Numbered from the stretch's first letter, positions 24,598-36,675 are shown. The stretch is DNA of 64,000 nt from Sipunculus nudus (GCA_026874595.1 CM049309.1:6286576-6350575), one strand, 5' to 3'. The notes: a model not told the origin generated them from the letters alone. Translations and numbers: made by a program.

Positions 24598-26404
24598 TAA
24601 TCTGTGGTAGATCTAGAGCCCAGGTCTTGGTGGTAGGGGGACAAGAACTTTCTGCGCCTGAGAGGATTGTTCATGGATGGGGTGTCCAACTATACAGCAA
24701 TTGGGAAAGTTTTTTTTTCATAAAAAATAAAGTAAAATTGAAGCAATTTGAGAAAAAATAAAATGGAATGGTATCGATTCAGAAACACACAAGAAGCAAA
24801 ATTGTTTTCATCTTATATTTCTTTAAAACCTGCATGATGTTTTTTTTTTTTTTCATATGAGCGTTTATTGGCTTAGTACAACAGTGTCGTGTATACAGGG
24901 GGAATCATAACACATTATCAGACAATTTCTATTCTGTTCATGATCATTTCCGAAACACTGCATTTCACCAATATTTAAGGACATTTGTGACACACTTTAC
25001 TAATTACAGTAAGAGCATATATTTAATGGTAAAATTACATTGGTTTAATTAGAAAAAAGTGTGTGTGTGTGTGGGGGGGGGATAACATGGTGTACCCTGG
25101 TTTTAAAGGTAGAGAAGACATGTCCACCGTAACCTCACCATATTTTACCAATGGCACATGCTCAAGAAAGTGTTTGTTAATAATTAATTTCTGATTTCGC
25201 ATATGATATATCTACACTGCAGATACTACGTTATTTGTTGGTTCATAATTAGCTGATTAGAAATATTAACCCTTCACTGGATGAACATGTTGAATCCATT
25301 TCACAAATTAAGCTTAACGTAAAGAGTAAAAGAAATACATGAATGTACACAATATACATTAAACTAAGCCTTAGTTATCTTTCTAGTCTGAAATAAGCCG
25401 GATTACCTCTCTAATGCTATCGGCTCAACAAACAATAAAGACAGGAGACGTATTAGACGGTGAGCCTTTTAAACAGTTGATGGGGCCTTGAATCGTAAGG
25501 AACAGACAAAACAGGTATCAACAAGCTATCATACGTGAATACAAGTATCTGTTTGTAATGGAAACGTAAGCCATAGTTTTGACCCTTGGCCGTATTCAAT
25601 TCAGTATGATTGTGGGGTTTCATTGGCGGTGCAATAATCTTTGATATATTTGATATCGGGTTTGACGCTTCATCAAGCCTGTGCAGCCTTCAGTGCCAGC
25701 ATCAGCCCAGCCCAGTCCCAGCACGGGACGGAATCAGTCCTGAGTTATTCCTTAGGTGACTCCCGAGGTCGCCCTGCTAAATGAAGGGACAACAAACAGA
25801 CGAATCCATGCATTAGATTCCGGTCTGATGTGCTGATCCGTGGCACTGTCGGTTGCTGTTGCTTGCCTGGACTGCAGAGCAGGACTTGCTTTGAATTAAA
25901 GTGTCTCTCTTTATCCGAGAGCCAGAATCAGCTTAATATTTAACCAGTTTCTGTCCTTAACAACACTTTAAATCAGAATTAACTTCTGCCATAGCCACGT
26001 AATATTAATGTAATAGATAATAAGTGTGTAAATGTAAAGATATTTTGCCAAACTTCACTTACAAATTATATGTCAAACAGTTATATGCCATAGACAGAAA
26101 TATGCTTCTATGGAAATGGCAACATATCAAAGAATTAGCGTACAGTTCTGGACCGGTAGTGGATATACGTTCGTGTAAAAAACGCTAATACTAATAAATT
26201 GGTACACGCATGTAAATCATATAATGCCCAGTATCAATGTATCAAATCCATAATGCACAAAAAAAAAACATTGTTATGGTGGGTGTGAACAGTTCACTGT
26301 GCGGCACTGACAGAAAGACTGATTGTGGAAATCCATACATGTTAACATCACACAGCTTTTCCCGTACCTGCCTGTACATAAGTATCTAGTGAAAAGTAAT
26401 ACAT
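24597..26404. other. Unique non-coding stretch, GC-richer near 25.7 kb
   Basis: A short GT run with poly-G lies at 25,058-25,081. The part from about 25,600 to 25,930 is richer in G+C, with several short overlapping open frames (about 50 codons) that I cannot assign. No repeat partner was found. Confidence 0.45.
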
Positions 26405-26649
26405 GATCAGGGGCGTTAATACAGGGGATCAGGGGGTCAATGTTAACATCCTCCCCCTCCCCCCTGAATGTCAGCGAATGATATTTATAGGTTGGAAATG
26501 GAATATACTAATAATTAGAATTATGGACGTTGGTTCTATCTCTAAGTTCACTATATGAAATACTGTATATCTAAACTTGGTTTAAAATTAATATATACTA
26601 GAATTTATATTTAAGACTTTTAACAAACCTTACTTTGTTAAACAATTTA

Positions 26650-26694
<45 letters not shown>

Positions 26695-26790
26695 ATATAA
26701 AAGTTGTCCCAACTTCTTTTGATTACCCTCCCACGCCTGCGGACCCCCTGGACCCCCCCCCCCCCCCCTTCTGTATCAGTATATGGAATG
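26405..26790 (+). mobile_element. Dispersed repeat with poly-G/C ends, copy 3
   Basis: Starts around CAGGGGATCAGGGGGTCAAT and ends in a poly-C run (26,753-26,768). The blocks TTAGAATTATGGACGTTGG, TATGAAATACTGTATATC, TAAACTTGGTTTAAAATTAA and TATACTAGAA match copy 2, and AAAGTTGTCCCAACTT after the AT tract matches copy 1 in inverse orientation. The AT tract (26,653-26,699) sits at the same internal position as in copy 1. Confidence 0.7.
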
Positions 26791-27149
26791 TTGTATCTAT
26801 TGAAAAAAAAAATCAACAATCTAACCCTAGAGAACCGCTGAACAAGTGCCTGACGTATGAAACTAACGCCCAGTCATTATTCATTATGTGACCTTTGTGT
26901 CAAAAGTGTGACAAGCATGACAAATCGGTCGGCACATGCTGGTTGTGTAGGTGTTGGTTTAGACTATATAGTGGTAAAAGCATGAGTATAAACGTCACTG
27001 AAAAGCCATGTGTCTGACAAGCTGTTCGAAATTTTAATACATGCCGGCTATTGTTAAGTGTGCACAGTATAAACTTGCGTACACGTATTTGTTTAAACAT
27101 TAATACCACATTCTAAATACCTATATTAATGCATACCGTTACCTTGACC

Positions 27150-28260
27150 GTAGCGCAGAGGCAATCTTCAATGCGCACCCGCTTGACTCAGGTACGCGTG
27201 CAGTACATCTCTGAATATTAGCTAACCATATTATATGATAGATGGACAATTGTGACAGCACCTACCGTTTTAGAACTAGTGCGGCGTGGTAGCTAATCCA
27301 GGAGATTCACAACTTATAATAAATCGGGGAGCTGATAGCCGCATGCTTCTACTTGCCTTAGGTTGTAAGCGCTTGGCATCTCCTTCCCGACACCCCATGG
27401 GCCGCACGCTAGCGTCAGATGTAATGACGTCGTACCTGTAATTAGTCAGCCGTCCGGGAGTAGTTTTTCGTCTCCGTACAGTTGTCCTCTACAACCAACA
27501 CGTTACCCTCCGGGGACCGGGACACAGAAACGAACGCAACAGAAAGGGTGACGGCAAGTTTGCAACTGACATATCTTGCTGCCGCGCGACTCTTTCCAAG
27601 ATCGATTAGTGAAACTAACGTCGTTACGTCGCTATTTGCGCCATAATTTGAAGTGTCTTCGATTCCCGGGGTGTTACCTTATTAAATCATTGAAGCCTAC
27701 AGGGGCTCGCACGAGCCCCATCGACAAATCCGGTGCTAAGCCCTATCTCACAGTAAATGAAGCCCGCTGACCACTCGTCTAAGTTCGACCAGCGACTGTA
27801 AGTGGGCTCTCAGCCTTGGGGTCATGCGGGCTTCGACTGCTGGACTGCCCCCGTGCACCTCATCAGACCACACTGTCTGTCAAACTTAGGTTTTCATTGT
27901 AACGCCCGCTCTAGCCAGCTGCAAGCACATTAATCAGGACGATTTATGACCAAGGCATTTCGCTGAATCCCTGTCAACAGTGACATAATTTTTCTCTGTC
28001 ACTGGCTGCGGCAGGGAAACCCTTCTAAGTCTGACGGCTTTCCATGCAACACGGGCCGCCTCGTGTACCTAAAATCCGCCTAAAGAACCTGTGTGCGATA
28101 TTTGTCACGTGACCCCATCGATCGGCGTGTGATGTCTCGTACGTCACATTAAAACGCACATCAGATAGCGAGCAGACCCCTCTGAAAACCCGGCGGGAAT
28201 CACATAATTTAAAGCGAAACACGCATGCGCGTCAGTAACGTCATATCATAAACCACCTGT
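27150..28260. promoter_or_regulatory. CpG-rich block, candidate promoter or first-exon region
   Basis: Across about 1.1 kb CpG is far denser than in the rest of the window, with many CGCG, CCGG and GCGC words; the flanks return abruptly to AT-rich sequence near 28.3 kb. It contains CACGTGA, GTAATGACGTCGT, and GGGGCTCGCACGAGCCCC (27,702-27,719), an 8-bp-arm hairpin. Frames of 64 (+, 27,576-27,770) and 65 (-, 28,025-28,222) codons are open but unrecognised. In invertebrates such CpG islands often mark promoters of regulatory genes (general knowledge), so this is the best candidate transcription start region here; no TATA box or clear exon is seen. Confidence 0.4.
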
Positions 28261-28659
28261 TCATGCCTGATTAGGGTAACGTCTTAAACTTTGCGGAGGA
28301 GGACAAATTAGAGAAACCTATCCCTTAGAGACTTGCTTCCATACTCTCAGCAACCGTCCTTGGATTCCTCCCTGCTGGCTTTTAATTAGATTTTGTTTCT
28401 CCCTCACACCAGCCTGGGATGTCTGGTCGTTGCCCTATATCAATGCTACATATATCCCCGCCAGTATTCAAGTAGCTGCGGTCCTATGGATGCCTCGGGC
28501 CTGAAAGAAGCACAACTGGCAAAAACCCCTATATCTTAAATCAATCCAAAAGTTGTTCTAAATTCAAGTTAGAAACATAATGTTTATATTATTTTAATGT
28601 TCTTTCTGATGGTGTAAATATTTTAAAAATTTTCCTTTTCATTTTCCTTTGATATTTTA

Positions 28660-28860
28660 ACTTTTACCTTTTTTATACATAACGCTTTTTTAAGCTTCCA
28701 GTTACAGCAAGTCAATTTTTAGCAGGATAATATTAATAAATTAATATTAAATATCAATATCCCAAAAGTTTTTTTTTGTTTTTTTTTTTCCTCTATCATG
28801 TTCTTACTACCTTAAAACTTAAATCTAAAATTTTGTTTCAAAAGAAAATCTTAAATTTCT
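28660..28860 (+). mobile_element. Dispersed repeat family C, copy 1
   Basis: The block CGCTTTTTTAAGCTTCCAGT through AGCAGGATAATATTAA matches 61,225-61,280 in the same direction at roughly three of four positions. The following block, with T-rich tract, TTTTCCTCTATCATGTTC and ACCTTAAAAC (28,765-28,850), matches 61,380-61,440 in the opposite direction. Both halves being shared argues for a real repeat; the inverted half points to internal rearrangement or a fold-back element. Confidence 0.55.
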
Positions 28861-30959
28861 TCTTCCACCATAAAGCGGACATTAGAGAAACAATAAAGAA
28901 ACACCTTTGAGATATTTTCATGCAGTTTTATATTCATCTACTTAAATGGGGCTTACTATAACTGGGGGCTTAAAATATGCTACCTATTAAAATGTTTTCT
29001 TTCATATGTTGCAAAATCATGTTAAAATAAATGAAAAGTTCAAACATATGTATACCATCTAAAAGAACACCATACCAGGCTTCAAATGATGTATATATTA
29101 TTTGGCTATATAATAAATTCAAAACCAATTTGGATTGATTTAAGATATAGGGTTTTGTTTGCCATTTCTGCTAACCTAACTATACCGTGCCAGCAACCAA
29201 TACCCCGTACCTATCGTGGTATTTTAGGCGCTAATTTTTGTGTCATCTTCAGAATGCTGCGACTCTAAACGATGATAATTTTTCTTATCACGTTATCTTA
29301 CTACACAGTATTCGGAATGTCCAGTTGGGTAAGGCCCCCTTAATTTAGTTGATTACATTTTCCAGAGTATACTTTTCCTGAAAAATCACATATAGTATAT
29401 CTTGAGTCAGGATGTCTTACTATCCACGATATGCCTTGGAGTGTTATAGAAACAGACTTTACCCTCACATATTTAATTAATTAGATCTTCCCACACTTAG
29501 GAGCTTAATATATATCTTTGCTTCATTACATTAAACCACCAGAATTTCATTGCAAATCAATTTTACAGAAAATATGTTGTTTAAAAAAAAACAAATAGTG
29601 TTAAAGGATCAGACAAAATAGTTATTAAGTTATAAAAAACACTCAACTGTTCAATAGAATCATCTTTATTAAACGCAAATGGGAAACAAAACCCCATTCA
29701 AATTACCTTCACTCAATTAGATTATTACCAATTACTAAAATGGAATATTACGTTGCAAAATGTAATTCCGTACAATGATGCTTAACTTACTTAATTACCA
29801 TACTTGTGAGATTTCTGTGTTTTTGAGTTTACTTACTAGGAACATTGTTCTCGGTTACCCTGTACCTAATAACAACATGACAATGGCAATGACTCTATGG
29901 TAGAAACGGGCCTGTGAAAGGCATGTACGTGGAACGACTGTATTAACAGATTTCTTGCTGTTTGATATTAATAATTTATTAGTAATTATTTATTCTCTCA
30001 ATATTGATGTTCTGTGTTCTCTCAAGTCCAATTAATAAATAATATATAACACATAAATTAGACAATTTATTAAATGTCATGTATTATATATACTAGAGGT
30101 CTATAAATGCGAGGGAAGACACTTCTGCCGCAACTCAAGCGCCTGCAACCCATTAATGGTCAATTTTAAAAGTCTGGAGGTTGTGTGACCGTGACCGTTG
30201 ATTCTGCGTGGTATTCTTGATTTCCTATTATGTAAATTTTCACCTTTCATTATTGCTCTTTCAAAAGGTCAGGTTTGAAAAAAAAATCAGGCGAATAGAG
30301 ATCTAGTGTGTAGGTAGACAGATGAAATAAGAAAAAACAAAAAAAAGGAAATCATCTCATCGATGGATTTGCACTCTTGAGGACCTTAGAAAGCCCTCTA
30401 CCTAATAAATCTGGACCACCATATCGATATAAAAAAATCATCACTGGGGCTAACACGAATAGCAAACTTTGTGTTCGACCTATAACACTAGTATATAACT
30501 AAACTCATGCTCGAGTACGCTTCAGTGACTATATCTGTATTAAAAAAATAACCAAACATGCGAATTTAAAGAATAGTCTCTCATGAGGTGATCGAATAAA
30601 AAATGTATAATTAACTAGTAATGCGTGTAACGATGTGCTATGACACTGACTTTATATTGTTTGCAAAAAAAATACAATAATTATTTGCAGGCCTTTATAA
30701 CTACAAGTTTAACTGCTTAAATATCTCATATTGCAGACCTTTACAATTATTCAACACTCCAGTCCTGGTTTAAAACTCGGATAATCGGTTAGAATTACTC
30801 TCACTACAGAACCCAAGTACTACTTTCAGGACACTTTCTGTCCCCACGTTAACTGAAACGCGGGTGTATATATCTGTGACTCCTCTGGAGGAATGAAGCT
30901 ATCATCAGCATGTTATTTGAGGTTCACAGAGGATTTCAATGCATTTAAATGCCTGATAA
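28861..30959. other. Unique AT-rich non-coding stretch
   Basis: No gene, RNA or repeat array seen. The only long-ish frame is 60 codons (29,086-29,268, +), without recognisable features. Confidence 0.55.
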
Positions 30960-31095
30960 TTCGACCCATGCACAAATGAACTACAATGAAACCCTGTGTA
31001 TTAAGACCACCCTTGTGACTGGCTGAACATGGTCTTAATTTGCAGGTGGTCTTATTTGACAGCTGGTCTTTCAGGCAGGTTCCACTGCATATCTT
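30960..31095 (-). mobile_element. GACCACC fold-back element family D, copy 1
   Basis: GTATTAAGACCACCC (from 30,998) and GGTGGTCTTATTTGACAG (from 31,046) form inverted halves. Read on the minus strand the run GGAACCTGCCTGAAAGACC, AGCTGTCAAATAAGACCACC, TGCAAATTAAGACCAT matches 46,370-46,440 block by block. Elements with repeated CTGTCTATAAAGACCACC units are familiar to me from invertebrate genomes (inference). The 71- and 62-codon frames here are incidental. Confidence 0.6.
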
Positions 31096-32404
31096 CTTCG
31101 CTCGTTCATGACAGAGAATACACAGCACTACTCTTATTGAATAATATCATATTATTTAAAAAGAGTAACAAAGCCCTTAAAACTGTACTCTCAGGTGTAA
31201 AGCTGCAGTTACTCTGATTAAATTATTTAAAGTTAATTTTCTATATTGAATATTGAGACCAAATATTTTACAGGAAAGTGTGTCATAACCGTAATAATAA
31301 GATAGATGTCTGTGACCCTAAAACATGTTTATGATTACCTTATGAATACTTAGTATATTTCAAAAGAAGCTGAGTGAACATTATTAACAATAAGCAAAGA
31401 CACAGAGCGAATGTTCTAAAAACTGAACGAATATTTTACAAGTTGCAAGGATTTCCCCTATATAATTTCTGGCCTGATTTAAATAAATTAGAAATAATTC
31501 TCCTGTCAATATGCAGTTGAATAATATAGAAAGAATAAATGTTCCTGCTGCGTACTGATATATGTATGTTCAATATGTCAAAACCACAGATAGCATCCAG
31601 TTTCTCGTGGGTATTAGTTCCGTTAACTATGGATAAACTCTCCATACATGACTCACGATCCTATATTTAGCAGCTTTTAGAAAAAAAGTGAAAAAATTCG
31701 ATTTTAGCGGCTTCGATCATTACAATACTCCTGCAACTAGTGCGGACACTTGTTACACGTTTACAATACCAAATATAAAAAACAGGAGTTCCATTGCAAA
31801 TAATTCAATGCAGTTGCCAACTAATTTATAGGTTCATCAATAAAACATCAGGCTAGAGTCACAGTGGAATTCACAGCCCGTATACATCAATGAATTGAAG
31901 GATTTCCATGGATACACGCGGCGTTATGAATAACCGTCGCCAATTCATTTGGGCAGGTTGCCATGACTGCTCGTGGGCCGAGCAGACGACCCCGGCCGCG
32001 GCTGGCCGCTTCCGTTAAAACCAGAGGAGTAATATGGCCACAAATGGAAAAAACACCATTCATTATTTACGGAACATTGAGCACCAGAACATGGGCCAAA
32101 AAAAGGATCATAGGTTATCCAGTAGATTAGCCTAAAGTTTTTATCGGAACTCAATCACGTAACAGCCAAGTTTGGCAACTGGACCAAGCTCTCAGAGATA
32201 TATGGATACGTACTGTAAACATGTGAGCTTTTAAACGCAGAGCGAGGGTTCGGTTCCAGTGAATCCACTGTAGCGATAACTGGATTCATCCATGATTTTT
32301 CGCTTATTTTAATGGTACTTTCTGACTGAAGCTCTCAATAAGCACCTGGATTGGATCAGGTAACTCAGGACAGTGTCCAGTATAATGTGGAGGAGCAATA
32401 AAAT
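31096..32404. other. Unique non-coding stretch
   Basis: Frames of 69 codons or less (31,436-31,645 - and 31,945-32,154 -), none recognisable. A GGTTCGGTTCC word at about 32,248 resembles a polymerase III B-box but has no A-box at a workable distance. Confidence 0.5.
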
Positions 32405-32765
32405 GGGTAGGGACGTCTAGCAGTTAAGACGTTGGATGTCGGAACGACGATTCGTGGTAAGATTCCTGCATCCTACCGCCAGAGGTCGCTTCTACTCAAA
32501 GCGGACCTGTTACAGCTGGGATTGGTGAGGATTTCCGGGACTACTTGCCTCAACTGTCAAACTTCAAAATAAAAATTGTTACATTTCATGGAAACACTTC
32601 TGTTCACATTCCATACGCGCATACTTACCAAAGATCACAAATGCTGTGAAGTCTTTACCACAAAAAACACCAACTTTTTTATTTACCTGGAGATAATTCT
32701 TATCCAACATATTTCAGCGGACTTCATTACCCTCTTCACTACAGTTATACCTTCGCTGCTGGTGT
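32405..32765 (+). mobile_element. Putative tRNA-derived SINE family B, copy 2
   Basis: The head has an A-box-like TAGCAGTTAAGACG (32,418-32,431) and a B-box-like GGTAAGATTCC (32,456-32,466), spaced about 38 bases, close to tRNA spacing. The body matches 20,365-20,655 (AGGTCGCTTC, GGGATTGGTGAGGAT, CCTCAACTGTCAAACTT, GGAAACACTT, CTCTTCACTACAG). Length of about 350 bases suits a SINE. No A- or T-rich tail or target-site duplication was identified. The 73-codon frame inside is incidental. Confidence 0.6.
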
Positions 32766-32939
32766 ATTTAGAAGCCCCGGTGCTTTGCGGGCGGTAAATT
32801 TCAAAGCCCACAAACCCTAATCAGCAGAGCTGTCCTCTTGTGAGTCCGATTCTGCGCAGTGTGCACATGGAAAAGCGAGGCTAGCTGTCTAAAAAAAACC
32901 AAGCAAATTCGTGGAATTTATGCCCCTCGCTTCCGCCTC

Positions 32940-33180
32940 TTGTTGTCCACTGCCTGCCCCCTTAATATGTTTTAGTTATTACTGTCCCCTGAAGATGTCT
33001 CCACATGTCATTTTGGATGTGTTTTAATTTCCGTTGCCCCCTGAAGATGTTTCCACATATCATAATTTTGTTTGTGAACTAAGAGCCGGATAACAGTTAT
33101 CGCACGGAAACGAAAACCTGACGGACGGACAGACAGAAATCCCAAATCAATACCCCCCGTTCCGAGGATTCGGGTACAAA
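32940..33180. repeat. 52-bp duplication and (ACGG/ACAG) tract
   Basis: CCCCTGAAGATGT followed by TCCACATGTCAT occurs at 32,987 and again, with few changes, 52 bases later at 33,039. About 70 bases on lies GACGGACGGACAGACAG (33,120-33,136) and then a CCCAAATCAATACCCCCCG block, which looks like the end of an interspersed repeat (inference). No second copy is in the window. Confidence 0.5.
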
Positions 33181-34644
33181 AAAAACGCAAGCAAAAGAAA
33201 TGTTGTTCATTGCGAAAAAAACCCCGATTTTCCACCCTGAAAACCAATGGATGCTATATATTAATACCTGGGTTTTATATCGACAGGACATTCTTTGGGA
33301 GAAAAATCCACGATTGTCCTGTGAACAAAGCCGCTAGTTTTCCATTGGCTCACCCTTTACATGATCGGAATAGAAAAGTTGAATAAATAATTATAAATGG
33401 ATTTTGCAGTCTATAAAATATCTTGATTTGGAAAACATAAATTTTGGTTAACAGCTTACCAGGACAGGGCACATACGCTGTCTTTATTTTTTTGCTATAC
33501 ATCAACACAATCAAGCTTGGACGTCTTTTCCGATTTTCTTGCCCCCGAATTGTAAATGGCCTTTTTATATTCCCACAAAGTATTATAGCCTAAGGTCTCA
33601 TGAATTTTGTTGCTTTTGGGTGAAACCAAATCCAGAGCGAGGAGGCCTTTAACAATCGGATCGCCAGTGCTTTATTTGATTACATAATACATTAACCACG
33701 CCTTATGTTGACAAATGCAGCCCTAGACGGATTTACCGAGGAACTGCGCTGGTGACAAAACTGAAAGTGACACTCCATCTAGCACTTCTTTGGGCGGTCA
33801 AACCTTGTGTCAGTCCCATAAAAAACATCGAAAAAAACACACTTAACCACCCTCAGTTTTTCGTATAATGCAGTTTCCAATAGAAGCGTGCCTTTTGTTA
33901 AACCATGAAGTAAAATCCGCGATTGGTCCCCACAACGTTTCCCCTCCGCTCAAGCTTGAGAGCGTTTTATTTCAAGCTCCGCAAACTGTTCAGTCTTTTA
34001 TGGTGGGCCCCACTCAAGGTAATCGGGTTTCAGATACTTTTTTGCCTTCGCTCGAAACTTTGGAAGAAAACTCCGAAAGAAATCAAGATTTTTATTGATG
34101 AACTTTCTTTGTAGGTTATCTTAAAGGGGAATGTAAATAAAATATTACAGAGGTAATTAAATAAGAATATATATTGTAGATATGATGAAATCTGTTGACA
34201 CTGACCATAATTGGCGCATCGTCACTTTATGACGTTAATTAGCATACATATTATATTAAATAGGTTTATATCAACCCATATTAGCGTATATTTGTTTATA
34301 TTCTGCTATATTACGTTATATTATGCTAGCTTAAATCAGCTTATATTTGTTTTTGTTATATTACTTTTAAAAAATAAAATAAAGCAAATGGTTATAAACC
34401 TTTCTTCATGAGCACCCCCACAAACGGCCATCCCTATTTTATGGCTCTCATTTGTCTTGTACTTTATCATAATGATTAATTAAATAGTACAACGAATAAT
34501 GTTTATGGTGGGTACCTATTTGTTCGTTATGGAAGGAGCACTGTCGCTTTGCTGATGTTGGTATTTTTTTTCTGCTGAGGCACTCTTTCATTTAAAATAC
34601 TTTTCTAAATCAAGCATTTTTGCATTTTTTTGCATTAAGTATTT

Positions 34645-34648
<4 letters not shown>
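33181..34648. other. Non-coding stretch
   Basis: Includes a loosely periodic TTATATT/CTATATTA segment at about 34,245-34,360. Overlapping frames of 76 and 63 codons at 33,868-34,114 (+) lie in sequence of ordinary composition but show no recognisable domain. Confidence 0.5.

Positions 34649-34698
<50 letters not shown>
34649..34698. repeat. AT microsatellite
   Basis: Uninterrupted AT run of about 50 bases, about 70 bases before the left end of the composite element. Confidence 0.97.
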
Positions 34699-34701
<3 letters not shown>

Positions 34702-34844
34702 TTTATAGTAGTTTTACAAACAGCTTCACTAACTGTACATTCAGTGCTGGTTATATGACGCTATTTTAGCTTAGCTGACTGCAAGTCATCTGAGCTATAG
34801 CGATCACCCTTTGTACGGCGTCTGCCTGTTTACCGGCCGTTAAC

Positions 34845-35645
34845 AGGGCACAAATCGTAACCGTTAGACCTAGAAAATTTTAATTGTTCATCCAGGGAGG
34901 TCCTGGGCAAGTCTCCCTGGAAACCCGGAATTAGGTCATGGTGATCTATTTTTTTTTACCTACGGGCCGACAACATGATTTGGAGCTCCCAGACAGACGG
35001 TGCACATATTGTATCAATTAGGCCTAGAAACCTTTTACCTGATATTTTGGGAGATCCTAGGCAATTGTCCTTGAATCCTGAAATTAGGTTTCTTTGACCT
35101 ATATTCTGCCACCAATAGAGACATATGACCACCCTGAATGTCAGATAGGGACAAATTGTATTTGTGAGGCCTAGAATCTTTTTACAAAATATCCTTGGAG
35201 TTTCTAGGCAAATCTCCTTGAAAACCTGAAATTAGGTCATGGTGACCTATATTTTATGACCTACAGGCCGAATACAATTTTTTTTATTATCAAGACAGTC
35301 AGACGGGGCAAAAGTTGAATCGATAAGGCCTAGAATCCCCCAATGTGACATTTAGGGAGGTCCTAGGAAAATCTCGGAAACCTAAAAATAGGTTATGGTG
35401 ACATATATTTTGAGACCTATAGGCCGAAAACATGATTTTGAGTACCAAGACAGTCAGATAGTAAAAAAATAGTATCCATTAGGCCTAGAATCCTCCAACA
35501 TGACATTATGGGAGGTCCTAGGCAAATATCCTTAGAAACCTGAAATTAGAACACTGTGACCTATATTCTGCGACCTATAGGAAAAAGATGTATGAACACC
35601 CTGAACGTCAGATGGTGACAAATCGTATCTGTTAGGCATAGACAT
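34845..35645 (+). repeat. Tandem array, ~155-bp unit, 5-6 diverged copies
   Basis: The anchor TTAGGCCTAGAA, with variants, occurs at about 34,863, 35,019, 35,166, 35,325, 35,480 and 35,632, giving spacings of 147-159. Each unit also has GGGAGGTCCTAGGCAAAT, CCTTGAAAACCTGAAATTAG, a GACCTATATTTT block and CAAGACAGTCAGA or CACCCTGAATGTCAGA. Copies differ at many positions, so the array is old. No open frame spans it. Confidence 0.9.
35234..35248. promoter_or_regulatory. Perfect AGGTCAnnnTGACCT palindrome in array unit
   Basis: AGGTCATGGTGACCT is the inverted-repeat-3 nuclear receptor motif, identical to the consensus estrogen response element. The unit at 34,933 has AGGTCATGGTGATCT (one change), and the other units keep only one half-site. 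Family knowledge makes it a possible receptor site; nothing shows that it is used. Confidence 0.35.
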
Positions 35646-36521
35646 AGGTATACACTCATAGCTTCATAGGTTTCTCATCTTATATTAATAAACATTATAT
35701 AAAAAATTATCAAACTGAGTCACATACCTCACTGTTACGTGTGCAGTCGCACTTAATTATATAATTTTCAAATTAAGCCTTATAATTATTTTATCACAGA
35801 ATTTATGTATTGCTATAGGCTTCTCAATCTTCTACTTCATAGTATGATAATGTGGAAGTAATGCATTATGATAATATTCTTATTTCTTTTCGTTTTATAT
35901 AATATGTATTCTCTTTTTCTTAGTTTATGGTTTATTTTAACAGAGCTGATGAATGTATATACATATCATTATTTATAATCAGCAGATAAGATCCATGTTG
36001 CATTGTATTTTTTTTATATGTGCATTAACGTAAGCTATTTAACACTGAAGTATAAACAGATTCTCCGCCATGATATGGCTGGCCACTGCGCGAGCGTAAG
36101 TGATCCTTCCTTAGTAGTGGTCTCCTGACGAACAATTTTTCGCACGGTAAATGTCGTTTGAATATTACATATGTATATCACACATTTGCGTCATGTAAAT
36201 TTATTTCTCGTCAAATAAACAGTTCTGAGTTCTGAGTTCTATTCTCACAGACAATAAATAACATTAATGAAGAAACATGAGCACCCAGTCAAAATAAGCT
36301 GAGCGTCTTGGCCCATGGGCCACTTGTTTTTCCTACAGATACATGTATAAAATTACATATGTATACTTTTTTTTGCTAGTTGTTCATAGCAGGTGCTCAT
36401 TGATTATTCACTAAATAACCTTTAATTATAAAAGCAGACACATACATTTATATGTTTATATATATTATATGAATCTCCTTATATATAATTCGTGAACATA
36501 AAACGGTATGCGTGCATTATC

Positions 36522-36525
<4 letters not shown>

Positions 36526-36608
<83 letters not shown>

Positions 36609-36609
36609 C
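36526..36609. repeat. AT microsatellite
   Basis: AT run with a few interruptions (TTTATATATAAATA and ATACATAT). The 89-codon plus-strand frame through it is a repeat translation. Confidence 0.96.
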
Positions 36610-36675
36610 TGGTACCAATACGGTTTAAATGGTACTACACATATCGCCTTTACAATGCATTTGAGTGTTATACTC

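Larger units (their letters stand above)
34770..36330 (+). mobile_element. Candidate composite non-autonomous element with tandem core
   Basis: The left end carries CAAGTCATCTGAGCTATAGC followed by GATCACCCTTTGT. Next comes the ~155-bp tandem core, an AT-rich middle, a TTCTGAGTTCTGAGTTCT tract (36,222-36,240) preceded by AAATAAACAG, and the right end AAGCTGAGCGTCTTGGCCC plus TGGCCCATGGGCCA (36,310-36,323, perfect palindrome) and CTTGTTTT. End words of this kind and a tandem core of about 160 bases between unique flanks recall the bivalve pearl-type or minisatellite-bearing Helitron-like elements (knowledge of the families; assignment is inference). A 3' hairpin followed by CTTG is only a partial fit to Helitron ends. 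The insert could also be two adjacent elements. Confidence 0.45.

Noticed and set aside
32240-32275. GGTTCGGTTCC as a tRNA B-box
   Set aside because: No A-box at the needed distance and no cloverleaf pairing.
34845-35645. Tandem units considered as protein repeats
   Set aside because: No frame stays open across even two units and the unit length is often not a multiple of three.
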